From contig CAMBBY010000039.1 of NCBI GenBank assembly GCA_945863825.1, forward strand, positions 1 through 7,818: a stretch of DNA of 7,818 nucleotides, read 5' to 3'. The notes under the pieces are model-generated. The model was not told the origin of the DNA. It ran no database searches and saw only the letters and a list, made by a program, of their open reading frames with translations. Each line of letters starts with the position of its first letter. Positions within the stretch are counted from its first letter, which is position 1. Origin of the DNA: an uncultured Prevotella sp. GTDB taxonomy: Bacteria > Bacteroidota > Bacteroidia > Bacteroidales > Bacteroidaceae. Positions 6,778 through 7,818 of this stretch are shown here, piece by piece. The translations under genes were made by a program, and so were the position numbers.

Positions 6778-6808
6778 CTTGCTCTTTCGAATAAAAAGTG
6801 TATCTTTG
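6778..6808 (+). promoter_or_regulatory. promoter of the MNT/HEPN toxin-antitoxin pair
   Basis: The -7 box TATCTTTG (6801-6808, extended to TTTGCA) has CTTG at 6778-6781 exactly 19 nt upstream. Transcription should begin near 6815, which excludes the in-frame GTG at 6798 as the start and supports ATG 6834. The -33 is only 19 nt from the opposing -7 box at 6751-6758, so the two promoters may interfere or share a regulator. Confidence 0.75.
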
Positions 6809-6833
6809 CACCAAGAAACAACATCATTATATT

Positions 6834-7130
6834 ATGGGTAAACGAGCCATCATAGAAGCTTTACGCCATTATTTCAGCACCCAACCCGTACTGAAAGCCT
6901 GGCTGTTCGGTTCTTTCTCCAGAGGGGAAGAAACTAAGGATAGCGATGTCGATATTATGGTTTCTTTGGACAAGAGTAAACCTATAGGTTTAAAATTCTT
7001 CGGCATGTGGAGTGATTTGGAAGAACTCTTAGGTAGAAAAGTTGATTTGGTATCAGAAGGAACCTTACTTCCTTTTGCACAGGAATCAGTAGAACGTGAT
7101 AAAATCTTAGTATATGAGAGAACGAAGTAG
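6834..7130 (+). CDS. mntA: MNT-family nucleotidyltransferase antitoxin (MntA-like)
   Basis: A 98-residue minimal nucleotidyltransferase. The active-site signature is complete: GSFSRGE from Gly26-Ser27, ten residues, then Asp38-Val-Asp40 (SDVDIMV), and a third acidic residue at Asp71 (KVDLVSE). That is the GSx10DxD pattern of MntA proteins. In the characterised MntA/HepT systems this enzyme transfers AMP units onto a tyrosine of the HEPN toxin and so silences it; that activity is inferred here from motif and context. A longer in-frame start exists at GTG 6798, but it overlaps the promoter, and MGKRAIIEALRHYF gives the usual N-terminus. Its last 17 nt overlap the HEPN gene, which implies translational coupling. 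The DNA is visibly more AT-rich than the genes to the left, consistent with acquisition by transfer. Confidence 0.9.
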   Translation: MGKRAIIEALRHYFSTQPVLKAWLFGSFSRGEETKDSDVDIMVSLDKSKPIGLKFFGMWSDLEELLGRKVDLVSEGTLLPFAQESVERDKILVYERTK

Positions 7131-7461
7131 AGATAAAAACCGCCTAGAGCACATGCTCCAGGCGATAGAAAGAATCTGCCGATATACAAAAGGTAAAAAC
7201 TTTGAGGATTTTATCGCAGACGACATGATGTATTACGCAGTAGTCAAGAACATCGAAATTCTTGGAGAAGCATCGAATATGCTAACTGAAGAATTTCGAC
7301 AAGCGCATTCTAAGACTCCTTGGAAACAAGTGAACGGCATGAGGAACTATATCGTTCATGAATATTTCCAAGTTGATAACAACGTTGTTTGGGATGTGAT
7401 TACAAACGACCTTCCGGTATTAGAGCAACAAATAAAGGAGTATCTAACTGAAGAAAAATAA
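7114..7461 (+). CDS. hepT: HEPN-domain RNase toxin, DUF86/HepT-like
   Basis: A complete 115-residue, mostly helical protein of the DUF86 (HepT-like) family. Family elements in order are RLEHMLQAIERICRYTKGKNFEDF, then YYAVVKNIEILGEASNML, W70-KQVNGM, and the catalytic RNYIVHEYF. The last holds the full RX4HXY motif: Arg77, His82, Tyr84. In characterised HepT toxins Arg and His are needed for RNA cleavage and the Tyr is the AMPylation site, so both the toxin and its target residue look intact. ATG 7114 lies inside the MNT gene, giving a 17-nt overlap in a different frame. Antitoxin-first order fits MntA/HepT. Both genes look functional. A role in stress response, plasmid-like maintenance or phage defence cannot be decided from the sequence. 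Confidence 0.92.
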   Translation: MRERSRDKNRLEHMLQAIERICRYTKGKNFEDFIADDMMYYAVVKNIEILGEASNMLTEEFRQAHSKTPWKQVNGMRNYIVHEYFQVDNNVVWDVITNDLPVLEQQIKEYLTEEK

Positions 7462-7465
7462 AAAC

Positions 7466-7516
7466 ATCGGCCAAGCAAAGAGCAAGCCAATATGGTTTTG
7501 CCTTCGCTTGACCGAT
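7466..7516 (-). terminator. terminator hairpin, best on the - strand, for the right-hand barrel gene
   Basis: Arms at 7466-7480 (ATCGGCCAAGCAAAG) and 7502-7516 (CTTCGCTTGACCGAT) pair over 15 positions. The two imperfect positions are C-A and A-C on the + strand but G-U wobbles on the - strand. An inner GCAA/TTGC plus CCA/TGG stem extends it. On the - strand it is followed by GTTTTTATTTTT (7465-7454), a proper U tract that overlaps the last codons of the HEPN gene. No T run follows on the + strand, so termination of the HEPN transcript is less certain. Confidence 0.8.
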
Positions 7517-7562
7517 TGTCATATATTCATTGTTTATTAAGAGAGTTTCTTCCTAACAAAAA

Positions 7563-7818
7563 CTACAAGCGGCTCTTTTCTTCATTGCCGGCTCCTGTGC
7601 CCTTATACTTACTGCGCTTGGCATTGAAATTATACGTAACCTGCAGGGAGATGCTACGAGTATAGTAGTAGCAGTCTTTTGTGGTACCCGCTCCCAGTCC
7701 GTACATCGTCCAACGTTCCTTTGTAGTCTTGAAGATGTCATTTGCAGAAAGATAAATGATCCATGTGCGATTGGCAAACGACTTGTCGAACCGCAGATCG
7801 ACGCTGTAATTACTCTTC
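7563..7818 (-). CDS. C-terminus of an outer-membrane beta-barrel protein (5' part outside window)
   Basis: From 7817 downward the - strand reads 84 residues to TAG at 7565-7563: SNYSVDLRFDKSF, WIIYLSANDIFKT, YGLGAGTTKDCYYYTRSISL, then QVTYNFNAKRSKYKGTGAGN and EEKSRL. A LSANDIFKT strand, then Tyr-rich turn, RSISLQVTYNFN as the last membrane strand and a KSKYKGTGAGNEEKxRL-like tail are typical of the OMP_b-brl_3 group of Bacteroidota outer-membrane proteins. Plug, signal peptide and any regulatory domain are outside the window, so function cannot be refined. It is the second barrel protein on this strand, but it is unlike the first in its tail, and the MNT/HEPN pair and a terminator separate them. 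The open frame at 7553-7777 in another - frame is a shadow of this gene. Confidence 0.82.
   Translation of the reverse strand, partial: KSNYSVDLRFDKSFANRTWIIYLSANDIFKTTKERWTMYGLGAGTTKDCYYYTRSISLQVTYNFNAKRSKYKGTGAGNEEKSRL

Noticed and set aside
6798..6833. N-terminal extension of the MNT protein from GTG 6798
   Set aside because: It covers the -7 box and the likely transcription start; ATG 6834 gives the normal family N-terminus.
7553..7777. A 74-residue open frame on the - strand
   Set aside because: It overlaps the barrel C-terminus in another frame, is rich in unlikely residues and runs past that gene's stop; the 84-residue frame matches barrel features.

Overview
The window looks like chromosomal DNA from a Bacteroidales bacterium, most likely the Prevotella/Segatella group. 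Three things point there. Start codons lack strong Shine-Dalgarno sequences. Almost every promoter I can find has the Bacteroidota -7 element TAnnTTTG, usually extended to TTTGCA. The gene content (PD-(D/E)XK/AAA-ATPase family protein, barrel proteins of the OMP_b-brl_3 type, HI0933/BaiN flavoprotein) is typical of gut Bacteroidales. Genus is an inference from remembered protein styles, not a database result.

Layout. (1) 1-1155 (+): 3' part of a BaiN/HI0933-family FAD-dependent oxidoreductase, cut by the window start. (2) 1278-2843 (+): complete AAA-ATPase-like/PD-(D/E)XK nuclease family protein with its own promoter. It ends at a perfect 20-bp inverted repeat that also serves the convergent gene. 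(3) 2960-3988 (-): membrane-anchored alpha/beta hydrolase with its own promoter, interrupted in frame by a 7-bp tandem repeat. (4) 6651-4104 (-): a probable operon of a broken ECF sigma-factor-like gene, an unrecognised 47-residue ORF and a TonB-plug/outer-membrane beta-barrel protein. (5) 6834-7461 (+): MntA/HepT-type (MNT/HEPN) toxin-antitoxin pair, divergent from the sigma remnant and visibly more AT-rich than its neighbours. (6) 7563-7818 (-): C-terminus of a second outer-membrane beta-barrel protein, with a terminator reaching to the end of the HEPN gene.

How the parts relate. The + genes at the left are separate transcription units. On the - strand, the sigma remnant, small ORF and barrel protein are closely spaced (12 and 26 nt) and probably descend from a sigma/outer-membrane operon whose regulator has decayed. 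The toxin-antitoxin pair sits between two barrel genes and looks like an acquired module. I see no tRNA, rRNA, CRISPR array, transposase or insertion sequence. The most interesting items are the coding heptamer repeat whose unit variants avoid in-frame stop codons, the unannotated 47-aa ORF, and the frameshifted sigma remnant.
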